6,785 nt of DNA from Sporomusa sp. (GCA_029256645.1 JAQSXM010000187.1:1-6785), one strand, 5' to 3'. Shown: positions 1 through 6,376, counted from the stretch's first letter. Notes: generated by a model not told the origin, from the sequence alone. Numbers and translations: made by a program.

Positions 1-1880
1 AAGCTACCGGTATTAATTGCCAGCGGACAGGTCGTTTGACATAAACCATCAGTGGCACAGGTTATCTCGCCAAAATAGTCATAATCCTGTTCCACTCGCT
101 GTTCCAGCACTTTATTTGTTCCGGCTGCCCGCAGCCGGGCCAGCTCACGCTGCACGGCAATGCGCTGGCGCGGACTACTGGTCAGATTAAGGGAGGGGCA
201 GTTAATCTCACAAAAGCCGCACTCCATACACTTATCAACAAGTTCATGAACCTGCGGCATGATTTTCAGATTCTCAACATAGACATCGGCATTATCGGTA
301 ATTACAACATCGGGGTTGAGCAGTGCCTCCGGGTCAAAAGCCTGCTTTATTTGTTTCATATATTTATACGCTTGATGACCCCATTCGAGCTCAACAAAGG
401 GAGCCATATTCCGACCAGTGCCATGCTCAGCCTTTAATGAACCGGAGAAACGCTCCACCACCATACTGCACACTTCATTAATAAAGCCTCTATAGCGACT
501 GATATCTGACAGGGTGTCAAAATTCTGATTAAAAACAAAGTGGACGTTGCCGTCTAACGCATGACCATAGATCACACCATCACCGTAACCATGCCTGTTC
601 ATACATTCCCGCAAGGCGAGAACACCCTCAGCCAGTAATTCTTTTGGGAAGGCAACATCCTCAATGATAACCGACGTGCCCTGGCGCCGAATGCCGCCGA
701 CAGCAGGAAATACGCCGGCCCGGATCTTCCATAACTTCTCATACTCGGTTTTCTTATCAGTGAAGGCAATCGGAAACAGAACAGGGATGTCGGCTAAACA
801 TTGGATCGTTTTTTCGATGTTATTATCAAGGGTAGCCCTGTCCAAAGCTCTAATCTCTACTAACAACGCTGTTGCCTGCTCGTCCAGCTCTTTTAAAAAT
901 GCCGGCATACCGGCGCTGTCTTCTACCGAACGCAGCGAAATACGATCAAGTAATTCTGCTGCCGCCACTAACGGGCGCTCCAGCCGCATTACCGCCATAC
1001 AGGCCTGTTTCATATCCGGGAAAAACATGAGTGCCGAGGCTTTATGGGCATGTTCAACAATCGTCTTGTAGGTTATCTCCGCAATAAAGCCCAGTGTTCC
1101 CTCTGATCCGATCATAAGATGGCTAATAATGTCAATTGGGTTATGATAATCGACAAAAGCATTGATGCCATAGCCGGTAGTGTTTTTAATCTTAAATTTG
1201 CGAACAATCAGCTGTCGCAGCTGCTGGTCGGCATTAATCTCATCCCGGATGTTTTCAATAGCGCCGATCAATTGCTGATGACTACTGACAAAGTGCTCAC
1301 AAGACTCAGGATCAGCCGTATCTAAAATAGCTCCATCCGCAAATATTATTTTCATAGCAGTAATCGTTTTATAGCTGTTATCAGCAGTACCACAGCACAT
1401 CCCACTGGCATTATTAGCGGCAATACCACCGATCATCGCATAGTTGATCGAAGCCGGGTCAGGCCCGATTTTCCGTGAGTATGGCCGGAGATACTGATTA
1501 GCCTCAGATCCGATAATCCCCGGTTCTAGCATAATGGTTTCGCCCTGATCATCAATCTGGTAGCCGCTCCAGCCTCCTGCCAGCAACAATAGCACCGAAT
1601 CAGTAAGAGCCTGACCTGACAGGCTTGTGCCTGCCGCCCGGATCGCAGTTGCAACCTTCAATTTACCGGCAATTTTGAAAATTTCAGCTACCTCTTGGGA
1701 TGTGCGGACTTTGACCACCAGCTTGGGTGTTATGCGGTAGAGACTGGCATCTACTCCATAGGCCAGTGTTCGGATCGGGTCTGCAAAAATATGGTTAGCA
1801 GGAATAAAGGTTATCAATTCCTCGTAAAACTTACGATAGTTCTCCGGCAGATTAAGAATATCACTCTTCACTGTACGCAT
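1..1880 (-). CDS. D-lactate dehydrogenase, FAD-binding with C-terminal 4Fe-4S motifs (partial, C-terminus missing)
   Basis: I translated this frame by hand from the minus strand. It is open for 626 codons and leaves the window without a stop. It matches the Dld/GlcD-type flavoenzymes that oxidise D-lactate (or another 2-hydroxy acid) to the 2-oxo acid and pass electrons on through Fe-S clusters. The FAD-domain motif RAAGTSLSGQ lies at residues 81-90. It is followed by GGIAANNASGMCCG, then MIGSEGTLGF, and in the C-terminal FAD-oxidase domain by YGHALDGNVHF and AEHGTGRNMAP. A ferredoxin-like CxxCxxCxxxCP motif starts at C551, and a second set, C608, C614 and C618-P, ends at the window edge. Family members with these motifs usually exceed 900 residues, so a cysteine-rich C-terminal part should follow. 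I chose ATG 1880; in-frame GTG codons at 1886 and 1895 are alternatives, and an in-frame stop at 1911-1913 rules out anything further upstream. No permease or Etf genes are visible. Glycolate or another 2-hydroxy acid remains possible as substrate. Confidence 0.93.
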   Translation of the reverse strand, partial: MRTVKSDILNLPENYRKFYEELITFIPANHIFADPIRTLAYGVDASLYRITPKLVVKVRTSQEVAEIFKIAGKLKVATAIRAAGTSLSGQALTDSVLLLLAGGWSGYQIDDQGETIMLEPGIIGSEANQYLRPYSRKIGPDPASINYAMIGGIAANNASGMCCGTADNSYKTITAMKIIFADGAILDTADPESCEHFVSSHQQLIGAIENIRDEINADQQLRQLIVRKFKIKNTTGYGINAFVDYHNPIDIISHLMIGSEGTLGFIAEITYKTIVEHAHKASALMFFPDMKQACMAVMRLERPLVAAAELLDRISLRSVEDSAGMPAFLKELDEQATALLVEIRALDRATLDNNIEKTIQCLADIPVLFPIAFTDKKTEYEKLWKIRAGVFPAVGGIRRQGTSVIIEDVAFPKELLAEGVLALRECMNRHGYGDGVIYGHALDGNVHFVFNQNFDTLSDISRYRGFINEVCSMVVERFSGSLKAEHGTGRNMAPFVELEWGHQAYKYMKQIKQAFDPEALLNPDVVITDNADVYVENLKIMPQVHELVDKCMECGFCEINCPSLNLTSSPRQRIAVQRELARLRAAGTNKVLEQRVEQDYDYFGEITCATDGLCQTTCPLAINTGS

Positions 1881-1920
1881 ACCCACTCTTACCACCCATC
1901 CCTTCTGTATTTACAGATTG

Positions 1921-1960
1921 TATTTGATTTTATTGGTAATTTCGCCAATAAAGTCGAATA
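1921..1960. repeat. 40-nt near-perfect inverted repeat in the D-lactate dehydrogenase leader
   Basis: The core is TTATTGG-N8-CCAATAA at 1930-1951. Symmetry continues outwards to 1921 and 1960. Of 16 arm positions, 14 are Watson-Crick pairs. The other two are T/G, so a plus-strand RNA would pair at all 16 positions, while the minus-strand mRNA would carry two A/C mismatches. It lies between a perfect AGGAGG (minus strand, 1962-1967) and the dehydrogenase start codon at 1880. It could be an operator for a lactate-responsive or other dimeric regulator, or an mRNA hairpin. I cannot name the regulator. Confidence 0.5.
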
Positions 1961-1970
1961 ACCTCCTAAT

Positions 1971-1988
1971 TTGTGAGATTTATCAAAA
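1971..1988 (-). promoter_or_regulatory. Candidate Rex operator upstream of D-lactate dehydrogenase
   Basis: TTGTGAGATTTATCAAAA on the plus strand matches 11 of the 14 fixed positions of the classical Rex box TTGTGAA-N4-TTCACAA; the left half is TTGTGA and the right half TCAAAA. It lies about 90 bases upstream of the dehydrogenase start and directly downstream of a possible -10 element, TACAAT (minus strand, 1990-1995). That -10 has no convincing -35, so the promoter assignment is weak. Lactate dehydrogenases are common Rex targets, and a rex gene is the adjacent upstream gene. Binding is inferred, not shown. Confidence 0.5.
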
Positions 1989-2097
1989 AATTGTAGATTT
2001 TTGCACTGAACATCCCACTAAATATAGGTATACAGCCTTGTAATAACTCTGTTGTTTTCGTACATCTTATCTGCTTCCTGCCGCAACTAAAGACGCA

Positions 2098-2157
2098 TAG
2101 TAAAAACTCTTAAGTTACATATCCGCCTGGCAAATAAACAACAAAAGAGCTTTACTA
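2098..2157. repeat. Interrupted inverted repeat in the rex / D-lactate dehydrogenase gap
   Basis: The arms TAGTAAA + CTCTT (2098-2104 and 2107-2111) match AAGAG + TTTACTA (2145-2149 and 2151-2157). They pair over 12 bases with a small internal loop and enclose about 33 unpaired bases. The structure lies about 30 bases past the rex stop codon. Read on the minus strand, a T-run forms part of the distal arm. It is AT-rich with a large loop, so it is a poor candidate for an intrinsic terminator. I see no other clear rex terminator in the 306-base gap, so rex may run on into the dehydrogenase gene. Confidence 0.3.
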
Positions 2158-2186
2158 CAACTACACTTTGTTAATTACAATACATT

Positions 2187-2882
2187 TTAACCGTGAGCGC
2201 GTCTTAAACGCGGTTCTAAACTCGTATAAGCCTCATCTTCAACCCTGCCACTGCTCAGGTTATAGGAAAGCTGGCTAAGACAAGAGGTCACATTGATCTG
2301 ACTTAAAGAAATATGATCTGGTAGGCATATGGATACCGGCGAAAAGTTAGCAATCCCCTTTATACCTGCCTTAACCATGGTATTTGCCACTCTCTGGGCC
2401 TCTTGTGTTGGCACAGTGAGTAACCCGATCGAGATTGCCTGTGATTTTATCAGGTTTGCTAAGTTTCCAGGGCGATTCACAGTTAATCCTAAGCCAGGGA
2501 TCTTGTGACCATGACTTCTTTTATCCAAATCAACCACTGCAGCAATCTTAAAACCCGGTGGCAACAATCTGTCATAATTACCAACTCCCGTAAATGGAAC
2601 CCCTCTGCCAACCAACACTGAATTCCATACTGCATTGTATCCAAGAATCTCACCCACCCATGACAGCAAATATTCAACCTCATAGCCGACTCCCTTAGTG
2701 CCAAAACCGCCAAAATAGGCCAAATCCCTGCGAATCACCGACGAAGCAATCCCTGTCAGCTTACCTAATTGTGTAGATGCACAAACCTGTTCGCCCTCAT
2801 CCCGAATTTTTTTCAGAATGCTATAATAGATCGCCATTCTGGCAATAGTTACTTTAGCTACCTCTTCCCTGGGTTTAATCAT
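2187..2882 (-). CDS. rex: Redox-sensing transcriptional repressor Rex (divergent NAD(H)-binding loop)
   Basis: Rex proteins are dimeric repressors that leave DNA when NADH rises relative to NAD+, so they control fermentative and respiratory genes. The 231-residue product has an N-terminal winged-helix domain with the family signature RRDLAYFGGFG.KGVGY near residues 51-67. A Rossmann domain follows, with LLTVP near 154-158 and AGIKGIANFSP near 173-182. The C-terminal helix carries QLSYNL. Family members are usually about 210-215 residues, so the C-terminal tail here is slightly long. I prefer ATG 2882: AGGA at 2894-2897 is 11 bases from it but only 2 bases from the upstream in-frame ATG 2891, which would add MDN. 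Oddities: the usual GxGxxG loop reads GRGVPF (residues 92-97), losing its third glycine, and the conserved Asp of the C-terminal swapped helix appears to be Asn197. The gene lies between two candidate Rex-box targets. Family assignment is firm; normal NADH sensing is not. Confidence 0.93.
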   Translation of the reverse strand: MIKPREEVAKVTIARMAIYYSILKKIRDEGEQVCASTQLGKLTGIASSVIRRDLAYFGGFGTKGVGYEVEYLLSWVGEILGYNAVWNSVLVGRGVPFTGVGNYDRLLPPGFKIAAVVDLDKRSHGHKIPGLGLTVNRPGNLANLIKSQAISIGLLTVPTQEAQRVANTMVKAGIKGIANFSPVSICLPDHISLSQINVTSCLSQLSYNLSSGRVEDEAYTSLEPRLRRAHG

Positions 2883-2914
2883 GTTGTCCATCTTCCTTTC
2901 AATCCTAATAAACT

Positions 2915-2958
2915 AAAAAGGCATGAAGCTACGGCAAATTACCGTCGGCTTCATACCT
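2915..2958 (-). terminator. Intrinsic terminator after the methyltransferase gene, just upstream of rex
   Basis: On the minus strand an 11-base stem (AGGTATGAAGC with GCTTCATGCCT, one G-U pair) encloses an inner ACGG/CCGT stem, and a run of five U follows. It begins 36 bases past the methyltransferase stop and ends about 30 bases before the rex start. It can therefore end the upstream operon and also throttle read-through into rex. A TAGAAT hexamer at 2961-2966 could be a -10 for rex, but no good -35 precedes it. The outer arms match those of the hairpin at 6194-6244. Confidence 0.8.
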
Positions 2959-2993
2959 ACATTCTATCTGTATATGACTTTCTCAGGCAGTTA

Positions 2994-3584
2994 CTAGGCT
3001 TTTACAGCCTTAATAAAATAGCGGTCGTCTGCATCAATAACATCTGTCACCTGAAACCCTACAGTCCTCATCAGTTCACACACCGTTTCTGCCGGCGACA
3101 GGCGATCATCTTTGACCGCCTCACTACCCTGATGAATGGCATTTACCTGGTGACGGGAAATGTCATGCATGATAACCAGCAATCCGCCATCACCCAGATG
3201 CTTGTGAATATGGGTCATAAATAGCTGTTTATCTTTAATATGGGGGAAAAAATTAAAACACAACACTGCATCAAGTAAACTTTCAGGAACATACTCCATA
3301 ATGTCGGCAACGGTAAAAGTAATACCACCAAGGCCGCCATATTTCTCCTTTGCCTTAGCCAGCATATTGGCCGAAAAGTCCACTGCTGTTACTCCACCGG
3401 TCGAACCAATTGCTTGTTTAATAAATGGTAGTAATACACCTGTACCACTGCCTGCATCCAATACGTTAAATCCTTGCTCTAAGCCAACCCGCTCAACGAG
3501 TTGAGCAATTTTTTCAGCATCAGCCAAACGAGTATTATCCCACTGGCTCGCAATCTTGTCAAAAAAATCCCGTTCATTACTCAT
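2994..3584 (-). CDS. Class I SAM-dependent methyltransferase
   Basis: This is a 196-residue cytoplasmic protein with the Rossmann-fold methyltransferase pattern. Motif I is VLDAGSGTGVL (41-51). The acidic residue that binds the AdoMet ribose is D69, in AVDFS. Further along are VADI (92-95) and a motif IV-like segment, LDAVLCFNFFPHI (104-116). The C-terminal part carries a distinctive stretch, HDISRHQVNAIHQG (140-153) followed by DRLSP, with several histidines. This is not a generic motif and may form the acceptor site. It is the third gene of the operon, 35 bases after the ECF S component, with a good AGGTGA ribosome binding site before ATG 3584. The acceptor is unknown. Its position suggests that it modifies the imported molecule or uses it, but no sequence feature proves this. 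A UbiE/menaquinone-type role is less likely because no quinone genes are nearby. Confidence 0.88.
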   Translation of the reverse strand: MSNERDFFDKIASQWDNTRLADAEKIAQLVERVGLEQGFNVLDAGSGTGVLLPFIKQAIGSTGGVTAVDFSANMLAKAKEKYGGLGGITFTVADIMEYVPESLLDAVLCFNFFPHIKDKQLFMTHIHKHLGDGGLLVIMHDISRHQVNAIHQGSEAVKDDRLSPAETVCELMRTVGFQVTDVIDADDRYFIKAVKA

Positions 3585-3619
3585 GTACTTTCACCTGCCT
3601 AAACGCCCCCGAAGCTGCT

Positions 3620-4105
3620 TCAAGTCTTTTTACTAGGGACAAAAAATAATTGGATGGCAATCCCCGGTAATCCGGTAGTAACTGAGGCAATAATAAATGG
3701 TAGTGGTTTTAGCTGAACTGCAAATATGGCAGCCATACCGGCCACAAGCAAAGCAGACGCGATACGCCCTGCCAGCATGGCCCCAATCAGCGACCACACT
3801 AGCGGCAGCTTGCGCTGCCGGTACAGATACCCTGTTATAGCCCCATATACACCTAATTCTAGCACCATAATAGGCAGCATCGGCATTAGCGGCGGCATCC
3901 CGGTAGTAAAACTGCTTATAACCGGCGTTAACAGCCCCGTAGCCAGACCACCTTTGAAGCCAAGCAACAATCCTGCCATCAATACCGGGATGTGCATCGG
4001 GAGAAATATCTGTCCAACCCCCCCGAAGAAATGGAAGGTTATCGGCATTGTTACGCCAAGAGCGATAAACATAGCCACATTAAATAATTTGTGAGTATAA
4101 TTCAT
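3620..4105 (-). CDS. ECF transporter S component (substrate-binding membrane subunit)
   Basis: The 161-residue product is almost entirely hydrophobic, with about five to six membrane segments (roughly 7-26, 38-68, 76-95, 103-130 and 136-156) and a basic turn at YRQRK (95-99). The layout and the conserved stretches PMHIPVLMAGLLLG (36-49) and TGMPPLMPMLPIMVLELGVYG (68-88) fit the ECF S-component superfamily. These proteins capture vitamins or metals and rely on a shared EcfA/A'/T module. No ATPase or T subunit is encoded here, so a group II arrangement with the module elsewhere is expected. Histidines H24 and H38 and the methionine-rich loop could face the ligand site. The gene starts 21 bases after the TonB receptor, with AAGGTG five bases before ATG 4105. 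The substrate cannot be assigned from the sequence. The TonB partner argues for a large or scarce ligand such as a corrinoid, haem or another metal complex. Confidence 0.85.
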   Translation of the reverse strand: MNYTHKLFNVAMFIALGVTMPITFHFFGGVGQIFLPMHIPVLMAGLLLGFKGGLATGLLTPVISSFTTGMPPLMPMLPIMVLELGVYGAITGYLYRQRKLPLVWSLIGAMLAGRIASALLVAGMAAIFAVQLKPLPFIIASVTTGLPGIAIQLFFVPSKKT

Positions 4106-4126
4106 AGGTTCACCTTCTACCTTGGC

Positions 4127-6160
4127 CTATATTTTTTGGGTCAGGCTGACATAGTACGAACGACCAGGCATTGGGTAGCCAATTTGCTCTACATATTGCT
4201 TGTCAAAAATATTATCTACATAGAGGCTGACCGTTCTTGTTTTGTCAAGTTCACGGACAACAGCCAGGTTGTGAGTGGTATAGCAGCCAATTTCGCGCAG
4301 TGTGGTATTATTATAGAATGCTTTCTGGGAACTTGTAAAGTTTATGCTATAGCGTACTTGCCAGGGTTTATTGTCATAATGATAGGCGAGCATTGCTTTG
4401 TGCTGTGGTCGATAATCAAGCTCACCAGCCAAACCGGCATTCGTAAGACTTGAACCAACCTTGTCAGTATGCTGGTTGGTATAGTTAAACATCACTTTAT
4501 TTATCTCATCAAATTTGTAGACATTTTCCCATTCAGCACCCCATACTTTGACTTTATCAATGTTATAACACCAAAATGGATTAACATGCTGGAAGTTAAT
4601 ATAATCATCGATGTCCTGATAATACAACGTAGCTTTGGTATTGTATTTATCACTGATTTTTTGTTCAGCGCCAATCTCATAGCTATACCCTTTCTCTGGT
4701 TTAATCTGTTTATGGTAACCGGGATTAGCTACGTCCTGACCAATGTTATCATTATATTTCTGGGACCACCAGTAATATTCAGCCATTGACGGCGCCCGCC
4801 ACAACCTGTTAACCGATACAAATGTAGTTGTAGTCTCATTGTTTCGGAAAGACAAACTCATTTTCGGCGATAATGCATCAGCCTCGTAATTACGCATAGC
4901 AGTTGCCCTCACATCATCCTGTCTGGCCGAAAGATGGTCATAACGCAGACCTAGATAAGCCGACCAGCGATCATCCAGTTTAAAAGTATCGTCAACATAT
5001 GCTCCCCATAAGTCTATCTTTTGTGAAGGATAAATTTCATCTATGTTTCCGGCCCGCTTATCATAATAACCTGATCCATACCGTAATCGTTTATATTCAC
5101 CGCCGTAACCAATCGTATGCTCGTTAATCTTAGTTTGACCTGATACGCCGATGTTATCAGATTGATCGCTTACTACTGTACGATCCAGTTCAATTGCAGT
5201 ACCAGCCGCATTATAATTGACTTCACGGCGTTTTTCATCATTTTTCCAATAATCAATGCGCCAAAAGCCGCTTTCAGTTTTATGATTATATGTAAAATCA
5301 TAATAAATATTATCTTTTTCCCAGTATGCACCTGGATTTAATTGATAACTTGGTGAGAAACCTGGAGATAACGACTCACCATCACTAATTGGAAACCTCG
5401 GATCAAAATTCGGCCCTGGTGTATTGGCAATAATAAAACCGCGTTTAGTCTCAGTCTTATTAACACCAACAGCAATATTGTCTTCAGGTGTAATATCATA
5501 GTTTAGTCTTAGACCATACTGTTCAGAATCATAATCATTGTTCCGCAGAAAAGCATCTGAACTTGTCTTATTGGCGATAATATTAAAATTTAGTTTTCCT
5601 GCTGAACCACCATAGTTAAACAAATAATCCTCTCTACCGTTACTTCCTGCCAGAATGTTAATCTCGCCGCCGTTAACACCTTTATCCCGGGTAATAATGT
5701 TGATAACCCCGCCCAGCGTGTTGCCATGAGCAGCAGATTTACCACCTTTAATGATTTGAATCTTCTCTACTGTGTTTAAGGGAATGGTTGTCCAATCGGC
5801 ATACTGCCCACCCATGACCCCGGCAGCATTGATCTGCCGTCCGTTTAAGAGCACAGTATAACGCCTGGCATCAAAGCCTCTCAATTTTATTGTGCCATCC
5901 TGGTTATCACCTGCAGTTGTACGCTGCTGAATGTCAATACCGGCAGACCCTCTTAATAGTTCGGGGATAGAGGAGGCTTTTCCCGGGCTTACTGTTTTAA
6001 CACTAACTGTTGTGTCAGCGTTATCTTTCTGCACACTGTCGGCTTGAATCACAATCTCCTCAAGACTGTATATTGGGGTTTCCTGGGCCATTGCAGGGGT
6101 TCCTGCCAGCATCATGCTGGCAACTGCGGCAATAGCAAGTGTTTTTCTACTAATTCTCAT
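4127..6160 (-). CDS. TonB-dependent outer-membrane receptor
   Basis: The 677-residue product is an outer-membrane beta-barrel that imports scarce ligands using TonB-ExbBD energy. It has a signal peptide (basic RISRK, hydrophobic core to residue 20, cleavage expected after AMA at 25) and then a TonB-box-like EEIVIQA (34-40). The plug domain spans roughly 50-158, with IKLRGFDARR, VLLNGR and GGVINIITR. The barrel follows. WRAP (454-457) and NPGYHKQIKPE (from 479) resemble the FRAP/NPNL region of many receptors, and the late DNIFDKQY motif is typical. I chose ATG 6160 because GGAGAGG lies five bases upstream; the in-frame GTG at 6166 overlaps that site. The C-terminus ends in Ile rather than the usual aromatic residue. 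Ligand candidates are corrinoid, haem or a metal chelate; BtuB-like use is possible but unproven. It is the first gene of the operon with the ECF S component and the methyltransferase. Confidence 0.94.
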   Translation of the reverse strand: MRISRKTLAIAAVASMMLAGTPAMAQETPIYSLEEIVIQADSVQKDNADTTVSVKTVSPGKASSIPELLRGSAGIDIQQRTTAGDNQDGTIKLRGFDARRYTVLLNGRQINAAGVMGGQYADWTTIPLNTVEKIQIIKGGKSAAHGNTLGGVINIITRDKGVNGGEINILAGSNGREDYLFNYGGSAGKLNFNIIANKTSSDAFLRNNDYDSEQYGLRLNYDITPEDNIAVGVNKTETKRGFIIANTPGPNFDPRFPISDGESLSPGFSPSYQLNPGAYWEKDNIYYDFTYNHKTESGFWRIDYWKNDEKRREVNYNAAGTAIELDRTVVSDQSDNIGVSGQTKINEHTIGYGGEYKRLRYGSGYYDKRAGNIDEIYPSQKIDLWGAYVDDTFKLDDRWSAYLGLRYDHLSARQDDVRATAMRNYEADALSPKMSLSFRNNETTTTFVSVNRLWRAPSMAEYYWWSQKYNDNIGQDVANPGYHKQIKPEKGYSYEIGAEQKISDKYNTKATLYYQDIDDYINFQHVNPFWCYNIDKVKVWGAEWENVYKFDEINKVMFNYTNQHTDKVGSSLTNAGLAGELDYRPQHKAMLAYHYDNKPWQVRYSINFTSSQKAFYNNTTLREIGCYTTHNLAVVRELDKTRTVSLYVDNIFDKQYVEQIGYPMPGRSYYVSLTQKI

Positions 6161-6183
6161 ATACACCTCTCCGTAATTTTTTT

Positions 6184-6244
6184 AAAAACAAAAAGGTATG
6201 AAAACACAAAGGGATCTATTACATCCCACTGTGGTTTCATACCT
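6184..6244 (-). terminator. Leader terminator / attenuator-like hairpin before the TonB receptor gene
   Basis: On the minus strand, positions 6244-6194 form a 22-position stem with two mismatches. The outer arm is AGGTATGAA, the inner one GGGAT, and the loop has seven bases. It is followed by TTTTTGTTTTT (6194-6184). This is a strong intrinsic terminator, yet it lies between the promoter at 6323-6351 and the start codon at 6160, ending 23 bases before that codon. It would stop most transcripts unless they are antiterminated, or it could end a short RNA of about 130 bases. I recognise no known riboswitch aptamer upstream of it. Confidence 0.75.
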
Positions 6245-6286
6245 ATGTTCACTCTTATGATATTAGTCATTAGAAAAACTACTAAA

Positions 6287-6304
6287 TTGTGCAAGTTTTC
6301 ACAT
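6287..6304 (-). promoter_or_regulatory. Candidate Rex operator at the TonB/ECF/methyltransferase operon promoter
   Basis: TTGTGCAAGTTTTCACAT on the plus strand matches 12 of the 14 fixed positions of the Rex box TTGTGAA-N4-TTCACAA. It lies 19-36 bases downstream of the -10 hexamer, so bound Rex would block or stall polymerase close to the start site. The operon itself leads towards rex, which begins 112 bases after the methyltransferase gene. The overlapping inverted repeats GCAAG/CTTGC and CAAGTTT/AAACTTG could also fold in the RNA. Binding is inferred from the sequence match and the context. Confidence 0.6.
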
Positions 6305-6322
6305 CTTGCGTTTACAAACTTG

Positions 6323-6351
6323 ATTCTACATCATTTCCGATATTTTGTAAA
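6323..6351 (-). promoter_or_regulatory. Sigma-A-type promoter for the TonB receptor operon
   Basis: On the minus strand, TTTACA (6351-6346) is followed by a 17-base spacer and TAGAAT (6328-6323). The spacing is ideal, with one mismatch in the -10 and good agreement in the -35. Initiation would be expected near 6316, giving a leader of about 155 bases before ATG 6160. The region directly upstream is very AT-rich and could act as an UP element. Confidence 0.65.
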
Positions 6352-6353
6352 TA

Positions 6354-6376
6354 TTAAAAATATATTTTATTTTTAA
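6354..6376. repeat. AT-rich perfect inverted repeat abutting the -35 element
   Basis: The 9-base arms TTAAAAATA (6354-6362) and TATTTTTAA (6368-6376) are separated by five bases. The repeat ends two bases from the -35 hexamer of the TonB operon promoter. It may be an UP element or an activator site. In AT-rich intergenic DNA a chance palindrome is also possible. Confidence 0.35.

Noticed and set aside
664..1071. Plus-strand open frame of 135 codons opposite the dehydrogenase
   Set aside because: It lies antisense to a fully open, motif-rich coding frame, has no ribosome binding site of note, and its translation shows no recognisable domain.
1905..1916. CTGTA-TT-TACAG palindrome resembling a LexA box
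   Set aside because: The spacing between CTGT and ACAG is four bases, not the eight of the proteobacterial box, and there is no SOS gene here.
1903..1967. A 19-codon leader peptide starting at TTG after the AGGAGG
   Set aside because: The spacing of 13 bases and the rare start codon make translation unlikely, and the frame has no notable codon run.
2769..3224. Plus-strand open frame of 151 codons across rex and the methyltransferase
   Set aside because: It spans two clear minus-strand genes and the terminator between them, so it is a shadow frame.
4089..4106. TTGTGAGTATAATTCATA, a partial Rex-box match
   Set aside because: Only one half-site is good, the second is out of register, and it covers the start of the ECF S coding sequence inside an operon.
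6258..6272. Fur-box-like TGATATTAGTCATTA in the TonB operon leader
   Set aside because: It matches only 10 of 14 positions of the 7-1-7 pattern, in AT-rich DNA and well inside the transcribed leader. It is too weak to call, although iron control of a TonB receptor would be plausible.
6160..6322. Cobalamin riboswitch upstream of the TonB receptor
   Set aside because: The leader is short, and I find none of the conserved B12-box segments.
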